This document shows positions 33,946 through 46,119 of a stretch of DNA of 64,000 nt, piece by piece (positions within the stretch are counted from its first letter, which is position 1; each line of letters starts with the position of its first letter). Below the pieces are notes generated by a model that did no database searches, was not told the DNA's origin, and was given only the letters and a program-made list of their open reading frames with translations. The position numbers and the translations under genes were made by a program. This stretch comes from Megascapheus bottae (Eukaryota > Chordata > Mammalia > Rodentia > Geomyidae): assembly GCA_024803745.1 (NCBI GenBank), contig JANJXV010000014.1, positions 2,837,001-2,901,000 on the forward strand. The letters are read 5' to 3'.

Positions 33946-33947
33946 AA

Positions 33948-34190
33948 AAGTGCTAGACCTGGGACTTGATTTCACGATACAGGTATTGTCTCTGAGTGTT
34001 TTTTGGGAAGATTAGCACCTGTATCACTTGAGCCACAGCTCCACTTTTGGTTCTTTTTAGTGGCTAGTGATCAGAGTCTAGTGGAGTTTCTTGTGGCTTT
34101 TCCTGCCAAGGCTGACTTTAAACCATGATCCTCAGAGCTCAGGCTTCTGTGCAGCTGGGAATATAGGTACAGGTCAGCGGTGCTCATTTA
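33948..34190 (-). mobile_element. B1+tRNA composite SINE, decayed
   Basis: Reversed right unit (GGGACTTGATTTCACG, then TCACTTGAGCCACAGCTCC) and a reversed B1-like unit (CCTCAGAGCTCAGGCTTCTG). Confidence 0.8.
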
Positions 34191-34434
34191 ACTATTCCTT
34201 TTTAGTGCAATTTTTAAAACTATTTTACTTTTGATACTTAAGAAGATATAAGGCTATGATCAATCTTCAACTCAAGAATAAATCAATATGATTGGAGTTT
34301 TCTACATGAGAAAGGTTAACTAATATCATGTATATGTATTTTCTTTTCAGATCTCAAACTCCTGAATTGTTCATTTGTTTACTGTAGGATAAGAATGGAC
34401 GGTACTGGTAAAAATCAATTATCTGGTCTTAAAA

Positions 34435-35240
34435 ATCATGAAAACGAACATGCTCAAACACTCTGAAAAGCAATATGGAGGTTGCTGAAAAGACTAAATA
34501 TAGAGATTCCCAATGGCATGGCACTTTCACTCCTGAGCATTTATCCAATAGATGACTAACAAGGCCATACTAAAGATACCATCACAATCATGTTCATTGC
34601 ATCATTATTTACCATATCCAAGATCTGGAATAACCCAGATGTCCCACAGTTGATTAATGGATCAAGAAAATGTAGTATACAAACACAATGGAATTCTGCT
34701 CATCCATCAACAGGGATGATATTGTACCATTCATAAAGAAATGGAAAGACTTGGAAAAAATTATATTAAATGAAGTGAGCCAGACCCAAAGAAACCTAGG
34801 TTTCATGGTTTCCCACATTTGTGGTAAGTAGAATGTGCCTATAAAGCTAGAAGTGAACACACTGTATAGTTAAAAAAAAAAAAAAGAAAATACCCTGGGG
34901 CATGATAAATTATACAGGTCTCTAGGCATTCACACAGAGTGAGACCAAGGGAGGATATTCTTAGGAAACACAAAGGTGCCGTAGCTATGTGCATCTAATC
35001 ATATAAAGTAATATTTATCAAAATGAACTCCAGGAAATAGCGGCAAAAGGGTTTTATTTTTTTGCTGTTTTTGTTTTCTTTTCCTTTAGGCCGTTTATTC
35101 ATTTGTCTGACTTTGGAGGATAAAGGGTAGGACAGAATGATGGGACAAGAGGTAAGAAATTTGTTATGCAAAAGGTGTGTACTCTTTATCTGACATATAA
35201 CTTTAAACACTCTGTACACTACCTTAATAATAAGTTAGAG
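34435..35240 (+). mobile_element. LINE-1 ORF2 3' fragment with full 3' UTR
   Basis: It covers the C-terminal ORF2 region in order: TGGATCAAGAAAATGTAGTA, AATGGAATTCTGCTCATCC, GAAATGGAAAGACTTGG, AATGAAGTGAGCCAGACCC. The 3' UTR follows to a TATCTGACATATAACTTTAA end. The minus-strand and plus-strand frames are broken. This is the longest L1 3' segment in the window. Confidence 0.88.
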
Positions 35241-35244
35241 TGTA

Positions 35245-36594
35245 CAAAAATGACATAAATATATACAATTTTAAAATCATGAAAATGTTTTGAAACTATG
35301 CTAATTATTACCATAAAATTTAAGGTTGGAAAAACATAAGTTTTGTAATAATAATAATATTCAGTTCCCAAGGTTGCTTCTTCATGATTCATTCCCTTCC
35401 ATAATTTGGCCCACTTATCCTTTCCAAAATCCCTGACTAGTAATGATTATGATAGTAACAAAGATAGCAATATTCATAATAAAATATTTTCTGTCTACAA
35501 TGCTTTGTTGTGTTGGACTACATTAACAGCGGAACCCTCGAACAATCCTATTGAAGCTGTGAGACACTACAATTAACCCATGTTGCAAATAAGAAAAGTA
35601 AGGCATGAAGCAAGTGCATCATTTTCCTCACATTGTGCGCAATTCATCTGAGGAAATGCCATCTGAAAATGGGAGTTAGGGTGTGAGCCCAGACAGACAA
35701 GCATTGGAAACAGATACTGAGCACAGTAGTACTCACATACCAGCTTTGTGGCCCTTTAGGCATAACCTACGAAGTTTACGTCCCAAAGACAATGAGCCAA
35801 TCTCTGCACTATTTTTTCAAAGTTTGGAAAGTGCATCAACTTAGAATTTGGTAAGTTCTCCACAATCAGATAAGCAATAAAAATATAAGTCTCAGCTGTC
35901 TTTTCTAACATCCATAACTCACTGCAAATGGTTTGTGACTTTTCTTATCCCTCCCATCATCTTCTGACCACCGTGCTTTTATCAGAACCCACTGGGCTCA
36001 GAATGGAAGAACAAGTAGGGATGCAACACTGAATGATTAAAAAACAGAACACAGAAGTGTGTGGATCCTGAGAGGTGGAGAAAGCTAGATGGGTGGTCTT
36101 TTCTCTCCTATCAAAATGTATAACTTGCCTATCTTTTAGAACAGAGATTATTTTTTATTCTTCAGGACATTAGATGTCTATTTACCAAAAGTTCTTCCAG
36201 AAAGTAACAAAGCTGTCACGAGAAACTAAGTATCTCTGATGCTTTGCTCAGGGTTGAATAGATGGTGAGAATGAAGGGAAATGAAAAACCCCAGGATGGC
36301 AGAGGGTGAGAAGTGGATGGGAATGCGTTGGGGCATGTGTTATTGTCATGAAAGTATCCTTGCTTCTAAAGCTGGAAGCTGCATTTTATTTGTGTTTAAA
36401 ACGCATTTACCCTTTGCATGCTTATGAAAGCATTATGCATTTGTAGATCCAATTCTGAGTTCTCTTTCTTTTTTTTTGATATTTTGTAAATGTTGAAGAA
36501 AGAAGTGAAATCCGTGAGTTCTTTAGTGCCATTGCTGAAAACTCAGCATCGTGTAAGGGAAAAACATCTTACTGACAAATAAACAACTCACAAA
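35245..36594. other. Intergenic sequence next to the ASB4 3' end
   Basis: Mostly unique-looking sequence with a T-run at 36469. No gene or recognised repeat. Confidence 0.5.
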
Positions 36595-36615
36595 GTTGAA
36601 GGGAAACTGAAGTCC

Positions 36616-36621
36616 TTTATT
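36616..36621 (-). terminator. ASB4: ASB4 polyadenylation signal candidate
   Basis: AATAAA on the minus strand. It is followed on that strand by a G/T-rich stretch (TTTGTGAGTTGTTTATTTG), within 20-45 nt, which fits a cleavage downstream element. Confidence 0.6.
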
Positions 36622-37404
36622 TTAGTTCTTTACATAAAAGTTTAGACACGAAGGAAAGATCACTGTAAATCTGCAAGTAAGCAATGCAAAGCAAGAAACC
36701 AAGTATTCTAGGATAGAATACTAATGTTTAAATGCAAGTAAACCAATTGAGAAATATTTTCCTTTCCTATGAGAGTAACATCATCTCTTATTTCTAAGTC
36801 TGTAGATGGTCACATTTTTTCCTTTCCAGCATTCTATCAAAGATGGAGAGAAGTTTACTATCTCTCAAATGTTCTGATATGTGCTATCTCTTCCATAAGC
36901 AAACTACTCTACATATATTTAGCAGTACTGGTTTTTGAATTCTGGGCCATTTCCTTGGAAGCCAATCATTTTTCACTTGAGCTCTGCCTCCAACTCTCAG
37001 GCACATTACTCTTTTGAAGGAACATCTCATGATGGAGAACTTGAAAGTTGTTGAGTTCTACTGTTAGAGAAAGATGACTGTCTCCCTCCAAGGTTTTTTC
37101 CTACGTTTCTGGGAGCAAGAGAATCCCAGCCCAGCAGCATACCCTAGTGGTAATCTAATGGCATATTCAGATCTAATGACTACTCAACACTCAAACTTCC
37201 AAGGTTATATATGAAGGAAGAACACACAAATTAAAGAAATCTACTCACAACTAAGCATTTTTATTTTGCACTTCATTACTTCTGCTTTAACGTCTAAAGA
37301 AGCAAAGCCAAGGGCAATGAATTTAACTAAAATGATCAGCAAGAATAAGACAATTAAGCAACATTGGCCTTACAAACAAGTCGGCCCACAACAAACTATC
37401 TACC

Positions 37405-37642
37405 TTTTATTTTTGTCAGTCATGGGACTTGAACTTAGGCCTGAGTGCTATCTCTATTTTGCTCAAGGCTAGCATGCTATGACTTTAAGCCATCACGTCA
37501 CTTCCAGTTTTCTGGTAGTTAATTGGAGATAAGAGTCTCATGGGACTTTCCTGCATGGGCTGGCTTCGAACCACTTATCCTCGGATCTCAGTCTCTTGAG
37601 TAGCTAAGATTGTAGGCATTAGCCACCAATCTGGCTTGTTTT
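37405..37642 (-). mobile_element. B1+tRNA composite SINE in the ASB4 3' UTR
   Basis: On the plus strand it reads as a reversed element: GGGACTTGAACTTAGGCCTG, TTGCTCAAGGCTAGCATGC, then GATCTCAGTCTCTTGAGTAG. Relative to ASB4 transcription (minus) it is in sense orientation. Confidence 0.85.
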
Positions 37643-38871
37643 ATTTTCTCTGCAAAGCACTAAATAACAACTTCAATTAATACCCCTATATTTCTACATT
37701 TCTCATTTTCAAAAAGTCAATTTACTTCCCCAAACTAGCTATCACTAGCAATGCATTCCTTATGTTTAAGCTGAGCCACTCAGAAATGTCAGTCAGTTAT
37801 ATAAAAAGGCCAAAGTAATCAACCAAGTTTTTCCCCTCTTTTACTTGGTTTCGGCCATTTTCCTAAATGTCCTTGCCAATTACAGGAGAGTATGTGAAAG
37901 TGTAACTTTTTTCTCAGAGTCTGAGGAAGTACTAGTAAGGAACTGTAGTAAAATCAATCAATAGCTAGATGTTTGGAGAAACAAAGGCACATTTGCCCTC
38001 ACTATAGTGGAAGATGCCCCTATTTATGCAATCTCTTCACTATTTTCATGCTTCAAAGAAAAATCACACACTTCACTTCAAAAACACAACTTTAAAAGGT
38101 AAGCGCTAACTCGAGTCTGCACCTGTACTCTTGCCCTGACAATTCATACAGCAGTCATCTGCTTATATGTTTGGATCCTTGGCTTAATGGTAAGACTCTG
38201 GGGGTCAGAAGTCAAAATAGACTTATCTTTGCATCTCCAGTCTCTGGCTCAATCAGTGTGTGGCTGACATGTCTGTTTCTATTAAGTGGACTGGGGTCTT
38301 TTCTCATTTCTTTTTGGACTCAAAGATATTGTTTTGACTATGTATGTGGACATTCTTCACAAAAATAAGGGGAAGGAATTTGGTTGGGAGAGCAGGAGTC
38401 TGCAAAACTAATGACAGTAAAGGTTGCTAAATGGCCAGCGGAGGGGCAACATCAAGTTGAAGAGGCCATGCACAAAACCTGCTCTATTGCAAACTGAACA
38501 GTAATGTAAACTTATAACTGATAAGGTAGAGAATGATATTGGTTATAAGAAAATGTGGGTCCCATTTTAGATGAAATAGTATATGAAAAGTTCTATAAAA
38601 TAGGTCAGACACCTAACGAACTACACACATTAGCTACTACTAAGATATCCAAACCTTCTGACTGCATATTTGTCTTTGAAAATTCTTTAACTCACTTTAC
38701 ACTTTTATTTCCCCTTACCATGATTCTCCAGGATTAATGACATGTTTGTAAAGTGTTTTGAAATCCCTAAAGTGTCATCATCAGCCCAAGTACCATTTTA
38801 ATTATGCAAAGTGTGTCTACCCAGCAAGTCCACTTAAATATCTAAGGTTGGGAAGTGCTGTCTCATAAGGT

Positions 38872-39060
38872 TTAATAAATGATTCCCTCTGGCTCTAAAA
38901 GCAAGTACTTCTTCAATGACAATGGGAGGGACAGCAAAGGAACTGCCTTGTGGCATCTGTTGTTTAACGCTTTTCGAACGGCACATCTGGAAAGATGCAT
39001 GAGGGTCCTGGGAGTGTTGCAGCACACCATGAAGAGAGAGTGGTAAAAATCCCAGTATTT
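38872..39060 (-). CDS. ASB4: ASB4 terminal coding exon: SOCS box
   Basis: It encodes 62 residues from [10 protein letters not shown] to EPEGIIY, then TAA (38872-38874). The acceptor is TTTTCAG, in phase 0. The segment [16 protein letters not shown] is the BC box that binds Elongin C. The following [14 protein letters not shown] is the Cullin-5 box region. Together they make the SOCS box by which ASB4 recruits an Elongin B/C-Cul5-Rbx2 ubiquitin ligase. By family knowledge ASB4 is 426 residues, so this exon is about residues 365-426. The reading frame is one not covered by the longest open frames of the locus, and was recognised from its protein sequence. It is intact, with conservative changes only relative to the human protein as I recall it. 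Confidence 0.95.
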   Translation of the reverse strand, partial: KYWDFYHSLFMVCCNTPRTLMHLSRCAVRKALNNRCHKAVPLLSLPLSLKKYLLLEPEGIIY

Positions 39061-40283
39061 CTGAAAAGGAAGGCAGGAGAGGGCAAGTTACGAAGGCCTC
39101 ACCACTTACATTAATAAAAACAAAAAACCAAAAAAGTGATGTATTTGGCTTCTGCTTGACATACAGGGGACGCTTCGTTGAGTCTAAAATGGAAGGAAAA
39201 TAGCACAACGTTGCACAACCCAGAAACAGAAATATAAAATGTTCTTATGTGAACTGCCAGGATCAATAGAAATCTAAATAACAATATGAAATTCATCATA
39301 TATTATTGCATATTATTATGCACAATTTATACATCTGTTGTGACCTATATATTAAAATATGAGAATGGAGGAGTATTGAAATTCAGTTAGCTTAAGTAAT
39401 TTTTAAAGGAAAGTAGCTAATAATTAAGAATTACACAACTAAACGATGGGCCTCTAAGCTTAGGGAACTTTGTGTTCCTTGTTTGATTCCTTCTGTGTGT
39501 TAGACAGAACTTTGAGTTTCTAAACACAAGACCCAGATGTTTGGTAGAAAGGACTGGTTTAGATGGGCACTGGTGGTTCATGCATGTAATTGCAGCTAAC
39601 TCAGGGGGCTGACAACTGAGGAGCTCAGTTTGAAGCCAGCTTCAGCAAGGAAGTTTATGAGACTTATTACTAATTAACCACCAGAAAACTGAAAGTGGCA
39701 CTGTGGCTCAACATGGTATAGACTAGACATGAATGAAAAGGCTCAGGGACAGGGCCCAGTCCCTGAGTTCAAGCCCCATGACTAACAAAAATAAAAATTA
39801 AATGAAAGGACTGATTTACAGAAGCAGCAAAGTCCATAAGTCTCCAAGTAAGACCCTAAAGTATGACTCACTTCAGGGTTTTTAAAACTGTATTTCCTTC
39901 TTAATAACAATCACCTCAAGATATTTAAAAGCAAGTTAAAATCCACATAAACACTATAATTTCCTGTTTAAAAAATCCTATCTGAGGAGACTCAAATGTT
40001 ATCATTTAATTTATCTAAATTGACAGAAAAGAAAATTGCTATCTGTATCTCTATCTATCTATATATTCAACTTGCCATTACAGTTTCCTCAAGAGGCTCC
40101 ATATGTCAAGTATTTGACAGGACTATATACTCTCAGACCTGCTTTTTATAACTCTTTTTCTCATTATATTTGTAAAGGCTTTCAAAGCATCTCAAAACCA
40201 ATATTTTAAATGGAAACGTTCTGTATTTGTGTGGCAGTCTAGCATTTCTTGGTAATGAAAACCATAGGAAGTGAATTATTTAC
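39061..40283 (-). other. ASB4: ASB4 last intron
   Basis: A 1.2-kb intron with a GTAAAT donor (after 40284) and a CAG acceptor at 39061-39063. It contains one plus-oriented B1+tRNA composite SINE. No other feature is seen. Confidence 0.85.
39555..39800 (+). mobile_element. B1+tRNA composite SINE
   Basis: B1-like left unit (GGGCACTGGTGGTTCATGC) and shared right unit (GGCACTGTGGCTCAACATGG, then CTGAGTTCAAGCCCC), with an A-rich tail. It is antisense to ASB4. Confidence 0.88.
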
Positions 40284-40397
40284 CTCCAGGTCATCATCAG
40301 GAATAGCTCTTCTCCACTTTATGTTCCATTTGATGTGTTCATAGGCGTTGACTACAACTTCAATCGCTTTGGGACAAGAATGGCAAGCCTGGATCAC
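40284..40397 (-). CDS. ASB4: ASB4 coding exon (second from last): linker before the SOCS box
   Basis: It encodes 38 residues, [10 protein letters not shown] through AIPDDDLE. The exon is 114 bp, phase 0 at both ends, with acceptor CTGCAG and donor GTAAAT. It corresponds to about residues 327-364 of ASB4, between the last ankyrin repeat and the SOCS box. A longer overlapping minus-strand frame (40360-40584) is a different frame and is not part of the gene. Assignment rests on direct similarity to mammalian ASB4, and on its position between the two neighbouring ASB4 exons. Confidence 0.95.
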
Positions 40398-40821
40398 CTG
40401 CAGAGGAAGCATAAAGTTCGTTGTTGTTGTTCAGTGAATATACAGAATCCATGCGTGCTTCTCTCAGAGATGTCAAGAATTTGTAGACCATGGTCAGGTA
40501 TTTCACAGCTATAACCTCAGCTGCTTTGGAAGCTATGGTCAAAAGAGTCCATGAATTTGAGACTGGCCTATAGAAAGACCCCATTCCTCCCCACCCCCAT
40601 GCAAAAAAAAAAAGCTACAACAATGGAAAATAAATTTCTAAACCTATAAGGCTCGCTGGAGAGATGAAGTGATTTTTAAGAAAGCTCAGACCTTTGAATA
40701 CATAATCCCCCCTCTCCAACGGTTGATTGTCAGATTAATACAATTGTACAAATTTAGCTTCATCATCTATAGGCCATAAAAATAAGGTGCTGAGGAAGAA
40801 GGTAGGAACCCAAAGTGTTTG

Positions 40822-40930
40822 CCTTCTAGACAACTTGCATATACCTATAACCCCAGCCTTTGGGGAGAGCTGAAGTGCAAGGCCAGGCTGGCTTCTATGG
40901 GAGGATCCTGTCTACAAACAAAAAAGGTGA
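40822..40930 (+). mobile_element. B1-like monomer, old
   Basis: ATACCTATAACCCCAGCCTT and GGCCAGGCTGGCTTC match a B1/7SL-type left unit, here without the tRNA right unit. An A-rich end follows. Confidence 0.65.
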
Positions 40931-42910
40931 AGTATAAAATTTGAAAAAGGAACTACAGAAATTTCATGGAGATCTTTGTAGATTGGAACTGGTGGTCAGG
41001 ATAGCTTGTGGTGAGTGAGAGAGGGAGGGGAGGGGAAAGCTAAGGTTAGTTTTCAGTCCTGGACATACCCACACCTGTGTACTTTAAGGTGAATAGAATA
41101 GAAACTAGCTTTAATCAAACAGCTTTACTCTTCCTCTTTCTCCTGACAATGCAAACCTATTCCCTGGAAACTTTCTTTACTATTCCTGACACGCTACCTC
41201 ATCACAACAGGACCCAGACTTGTTTTTACTCTATTTTTCATAGTAACAAGTGCTCCAATCATTCTAGATACAAGAACAATGTAACAAAAAGCAAGTCTGT
41301 GTTAATTGAGTAACTGTACTCTAACTTTTGTTTCAAGAGTCCTCTCTCACATAAAAGAGGCCTTTCTTAAGTTGGGAGCTTCTGTTTTGGAGGGAGGATT
41401 CATGGGAGTGGATGGAATAAGAAATTGCTTTTGGTCTTGGTCTCCTGTTTCTTCTTCAGATCCTGCAAAACCTTTGGAATTCCCAGAGCAAAAGGAGCAT
41501 ATTTGATTGTTCTTAACAAGCCCCTTCCAAGCCTTAATTAAGAGAGTTGGAATTTTCTACCATTATTACTCCACTCAAAAAAAAAAGAGAGAGAGAGAGG
41601 TACTGGAAGCTGAATTCAAGCAACAATGATTTTGATCAATCATGTCTATGAACCGAAATTTCCATAAAGATCAGGGAGATTCTAAGAAGGTAAAAACATT
41701 CCATCGTTGGCACACTTTGCTCCAGGAGGCATAATAGAAGTTTGTTTTTACTGCCCTCCATACTTGGCTTTGTGATTCTTTGCTACTGAGTTGAATCCTT
41801 TAAAGTAAGTTAACCAACTATCTCTCCTAGTTAAAGCGCTTCCCTGCATCCCAAGAGTCATTCTGACAAATTATCTAATCCAAATTATCAAATTGAAAAA
41901 GCAGGAACCTCAAATTTGTTTGCAGCCTGACAGAAATGGGGGCAAACAAAACCACCCTACTGGAAGCTGGTATCTAAAGTAAGGGTGGTCTCATGGGAGC
42001 AAGGCTGTACCCTGTGGGATCTGACACTAAATGCAGGTAGTTAATGTTGGAACTGAATGGAATTGTTGGGTAGGATAATTAGGTTGTTGAAGTGAGAAGA
42101 AACATCTCTGCAAGCTTCTGTATTTACTCACTTTCTCCTCTCTGTTTCCTCTCCCTTCACTCTCCCTAGACTTTTCTGGGAGAAGAAAAGCAGAAGAAAT
42201 CTCTAGTCTCTTCCTGTCATAGGGAGACTTTTGGGTCTCCAATTTGGAATACCCATCTCTTTGACAAGGACAATGACTCTCTTTCACCCCTTCATGCCTT
42301 CAGAAGTTTTTGTTTCCACTAGAACTCCTCCATCTTCTCTCTACACAAATGTTCCAATCTTAGCAGTCCTTTGAGAGTGGCCAGATTTCACTTAAAACCG
42401 ATCCCAACAAGCTGTCCAAATTGGCCTACAATGCTCTGTGGAGGCTATTCCATCCTCAGTGGAAGAAAACTCTCCTCAACCACCAAGGTTTTTAACATTC
42501 TTTCTCTCTTTTACCATTAGACAACAGCTCCAGTCAGAGAATCGCTCCTTTAAATTTTCTCATCCTCAGTTATGTGTCCATTCATTTATCACCTTTAATG
42601 TTAGAGGACATACATCAAAATTTTTGCAGAGTCCTTCTAAAGTGTCTTGCACTGAGGGGTGAAATAAAGAGATCTGCTTACCTTTCCACCATTGGAAGGA
42701 GGCCAGGCATTGGCAAAGAAATATTTTTGCTAATTCCGTGGGCTACTCAGCTTCCCTCATTCTTCACTTACTGGTTCTCACATTTTGCAAGGCAGGGTTA
42801 TAAGTACCTAATAGCTTCAATACTCAGGCAAAAAAATTGAGAAAAAGATTCATTGTTTTAATACTCAGCTAAGTGAGTATGTATGCATGCATGCATATGC
42901 GCACACGAGC

Positions 42911-42914
42911 ATGT

Positions 42915-42953
<39 letters not shown>

Positions 42954-42968
42954 TGTGTCTGTGTCTGT
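42911..42968 (+). repeat. (GT)n microsatellite
   Basis: About 55 bp of GT dinucleotides with minor GTCT interruptions. Confidence 0.97.
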
Positions 42969-43830
42969 ATATGTATATTGATAGTGTACAGATCTGACTG
43001 ATGAAAGAGAGAATTCAAGTCAGAAAAAAGCTAAGGATAAGAGCAGGTAAAATGGAGCTGGCTGGGATGCCCTCAGAAAGATCTTAGCATTACCTTGACA
43101 GGCAATAGGAGGATGGTATATGCTCTTAAAAAGCAAGTGTTATAGCCAATCTATTCATTCCATTAGGAAGTCTTTATTGAGCACTGCGCTTGGTACTATG
43201 AAGGTAATTCTGAGAAGTTTATGACCTGTTTTTGTCTTTAAGGAGTTTACAACCTAGCTGAACCAAGAAGACACAGATATTTCAGAGTTAGGGAGCAATA
43301 TAAGTCAGTAAACAGTAAAAGGCTAACTTAAAGATCATCCAGTGTCTCTTGAGCATCATGCACAAAGAGGAAAACAAGCTCATCAAGGGCAGAGAGCAAT
43401 GACAGGCTGAAGGTAGCGGATACTCAGAAGCTCCTCAGGTATGGTCAGTGTTAGTCCCAGGGAATGCTGAGTAACAATTATGGGAAATAGCAAGTGGAGC
43501 TTCACACTGTTCAGATGTGGAATATGAACAGCGCCACTTGGAAAGCTGACATCCTGAACAAAAAGGATTGTAAAGCAAATAGGAAGAGGACTTGGAAGAT
43601 CATGCAAACTTTGGACCAGACAGATAATGAACAAGAGGATCTCATCAGTAAGTTCTCAATGGTATGCAGAGATGTAGATTTGTATACTATGGAGGTCTAT
43701 GCAGAAAAAGCTGTGAGGCTCACTCATCCTCTGAATGGACATGAATAGAAAAGTGGAGAAAGCTTCAGAAACCATAATAAAAGGAGACACAAGAAGAAGA
43801 AAATGATAAGAGTAATATCTGTATTGCTAC

Positions 43831-43971
43831 ATTGATATAGTCTTACATTTTTGTATAGTACATATTACATATTATAAATGTTATATATAATGTCTTATAC
43901 TATAATTTACATGTTTAATGTATTATATAAGAAATATTTTTACATGAAATATAAATTACACTATATCAATA
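43831..43971. repeat. AT-rich stretch bounded by 11-bp inverted repeats
   Basis: ATTGATATAGT (near 43831) and ACTATATCAAT (near 43961) are exact reverse complements about 140 bp apart. They enclose very AT-rich sequence with partial further complementarity. It might be a small decayed DNA transposon or chance. Confidence 0.4.
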
Positions 43972-44474
43972 GATTATATATTATTATATTGAAGACTGAT
44001 TATGTACGAGGGGTTATGATGACTTTTTACATACTTTAACTAGCTTGCTCAATCTTCAATGGTCTATAATGAGGTTGGACCTATCATCAGCCCAGTCTCA
44101 CAGATTTAAAACCAAATTCTAAGAAAAACTTAAATTACCAATCATCTAACTAGTAGAATTCATACTCATGTCTGCATGACTCCAAAGTAAAACCCAGGCA
44201 TTGTCAGAGTCGAAGACACCTTGTGAAGAGAGTACACAGAATTGAGTTATGACTAGAAGACCAGAGAGACAATGACAGATTGAATATTACCAGATTTGGT
44301 TAGGCCAGTTTACTGAGAGTTAGGTAATATGAAACAGGCAAGGAACTGAACATGAAAAAGTACAGCATGAACACTTGTACCTGCCCCACCTTCATCTTTA
44401 AGGCCTTCCAGGTCTTCATGTGCAGGATGATATTTAAACTCAATTTAAAAAAAAACAAACCTTCCTTTCTGAAT

Positions 44475-44795
44475 TAAGATTCAATTTAAAAATAATATAA
44501 AGATAAGGCCATACAGTGTGATGCTAAATGAAAGGACCTCTAGGATATAAAAACAAAAGCCATATAATGAGTGATCATTGTCCTTAATGTACTATGTTAT
44601 CTCTCCTCTCTTTGACTGTACCTTGGTTATCTCATATTGTTACAGTATTTCACTTTGTTATCTGATATATTGGATATATTTGTATTTGGTTATTTGAAAT
44701 TGGATAGGGAAGGGGGAAAACAAGATGAGGTGTGGAGGTGGGGGGCAGGGAAAAAAGGAAAAAACTAATTAAAAAAATAATAATAAAAACATATA
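44475..44795 (+). mobile_element. LINE-1 3' end fragment
   Basis: Closely similar to 25040-25400: AAGCCATATAATGAGTGATC, CTTAATGTACTATGTTATCT, GTTATCTGATATATTGG and a G-rich tract (44700-44745). It is 5'-truncated, and its A-rich end is followed at once by a composite SINE. Confidence 0.85.
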
Positions 44796-44817
44796 TACCT
44801 AAAAAAATGATTTGAAG

Positions 44818-45055
44818 CTAACCGGGCACTGGTGGCTCACATCTGGAATCCTAGCTACTCAGGAGGCTGAGATCTGACCATCAGAGTTCAAAGCCAGCTT
44901 GGGCAGAGTTCATGAGATCTTATCTCCAATTAAACACCAGACAACCAGAAGTGGAGCTGTGGCTCACAGTGGTAGAGTGTTAGTCTTGAACAAAAAAGCT
45001 CAGAGACAACACCAGGCCCTGAATTCATGCACTGACAAAATAAAAGATGAAGATG
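44818..45055 (+). mobile_element. B1+tRNA composite SINE
   Basis: The clearest B1-type copy. Left unit CCGGGCACTGGTGGCTCAC and CTAGCTACTCAGGAGGCTGA; right unit GAGCTGTGGCTCACAGTGG and CCTGAATTCATGC. Confidence 0.92.
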
Positions 45056-45804
45056 ACAAAATATCTCAGATCAGAAATTCATCTTAATTACTGATGAAAT
45101 GGACCATCTATAATGTTTAGTTATAGCCATTTACAGCTTCTAATCCTCTCCCATAAAACTAATTTGGTATCAGAAAACTGCAGGCCTCCCTCTGAAAGCA
45201 GTCAGTCCCCAAAACTTGGTACACAGAACAAAGATTTCAAATATCCTCCAGACTCAAAGCTCCCCAAGTAAACACAGTTCTTTCTCCAGCTCATCAGTTT
45301 TCTAAGTGCAGTAAGAAGGCAAGGTGAAGGGAGGGCAAAGTTTCCAAACTTCCCTCCTGAAGACAACAGAGGTGACAGATATCAGAGATGCAGATCTTCT
45401 CTAAATGGCACACCAATACCCATCTCCATCAGGAATAAAGAGCCACATTAGAAAATATAGAAGGAAGAAGTAATGTGTCTTTAAAATATGTATTCTTTAC
45501 TTTCGGTACACTTTACTCACAAGTTTAAATTACTTAATTGTTAATAATACATCTTACAATCAAGCTCTCAAAAATCCTGATGAATTTATATTCAGGTCTT
45601 GTGAAATACTGAAAGTTTGTGTTGTCCCCAGATTTAAGCAGCACAGTCAGTCACATGCTGAAGGTACACCACAAAGTTTTAAAGTAGCAAAGACATCAAA
45701 GTTATGCTGCCTAGTAACAAAGGCCAAAAAGCACCACATAAATATTTGTTCATGAGAAGATACATTCACATATGTATTCTGGGTTTCTTGTATGTCTGAT
45801 CTTG

Positions 45805-46119
45805 TGCCGGGGCCAACCGGCAGCAAACCAGGGTTCGCAGATTGGGGTTCCTGAAATAGGGGGCAAGGACTAGGAAGAAATAAATAGAAGAGAGACAGAC
45901 ACACCGGGTCCGGGATGTCCGCAGTCCAGGTAAAGACTGCCGCGTTTATTTTTCACTCCAGCTTCTTCCCTCCTTGAGACCCAGGGAACTTCCAGGTGTT
46001 ACATTCATATGGTAAATCTCAGGTCATTTAAACAGAATAAGGCCAGAAAACAATAAGACAATAAAGCCATTGCCTGATGCAAATCAAGGTACAGTTTGAT
46101 TCCACTCTGGCTCCCAACA
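45805..46119 (-). mobile_element. Solo LTR, class II type, 6-bp target duplication
   Basis: A 315-bp element with exact TG...CA ends. On the minus strand it begins TGTTGGGAGCC, a start common in rodent class II (ERVK) LTRs. It is flanked by a perfect 6-bp duplication ATCTTG (45799-45804 and 46120-46125), the size class II retroviruses make. A minus-strand AATAAA (45945-45950) lies before a C+G-richer R/U5-like segment. No internal genes remain, so it formed by recombination between two LTRs. It lies within ASB4 intron 3 in the same sense as ASB4. Confidence 0.93.

Larger units (their letters stand above)
36595..38871 (-). other. ASB4: ASB4 3' UTR (probable extent)
   Basis: This is the sequence downstream of the ASB4 stop codon on the minus strand, to the polyadenylation signal at 36616-36621. 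No splice signal or further coding frame is needed. It includes one reversed B1+tRNA composite SINE (37405-37640). The extent (about 2.3 kb including the SINE) is inferred. An earlier AATAAA-type hexamer on the minus strand near 37640 could give a shorter form. Confidence 0.55.

Noticed and set aside
38834..39208. A 124-codon minus-strand open frame overlapping ASB4 exon 5.
   Set aside because: It is in a different frame from the SOCS-box sequence, and has no similarity of its own.
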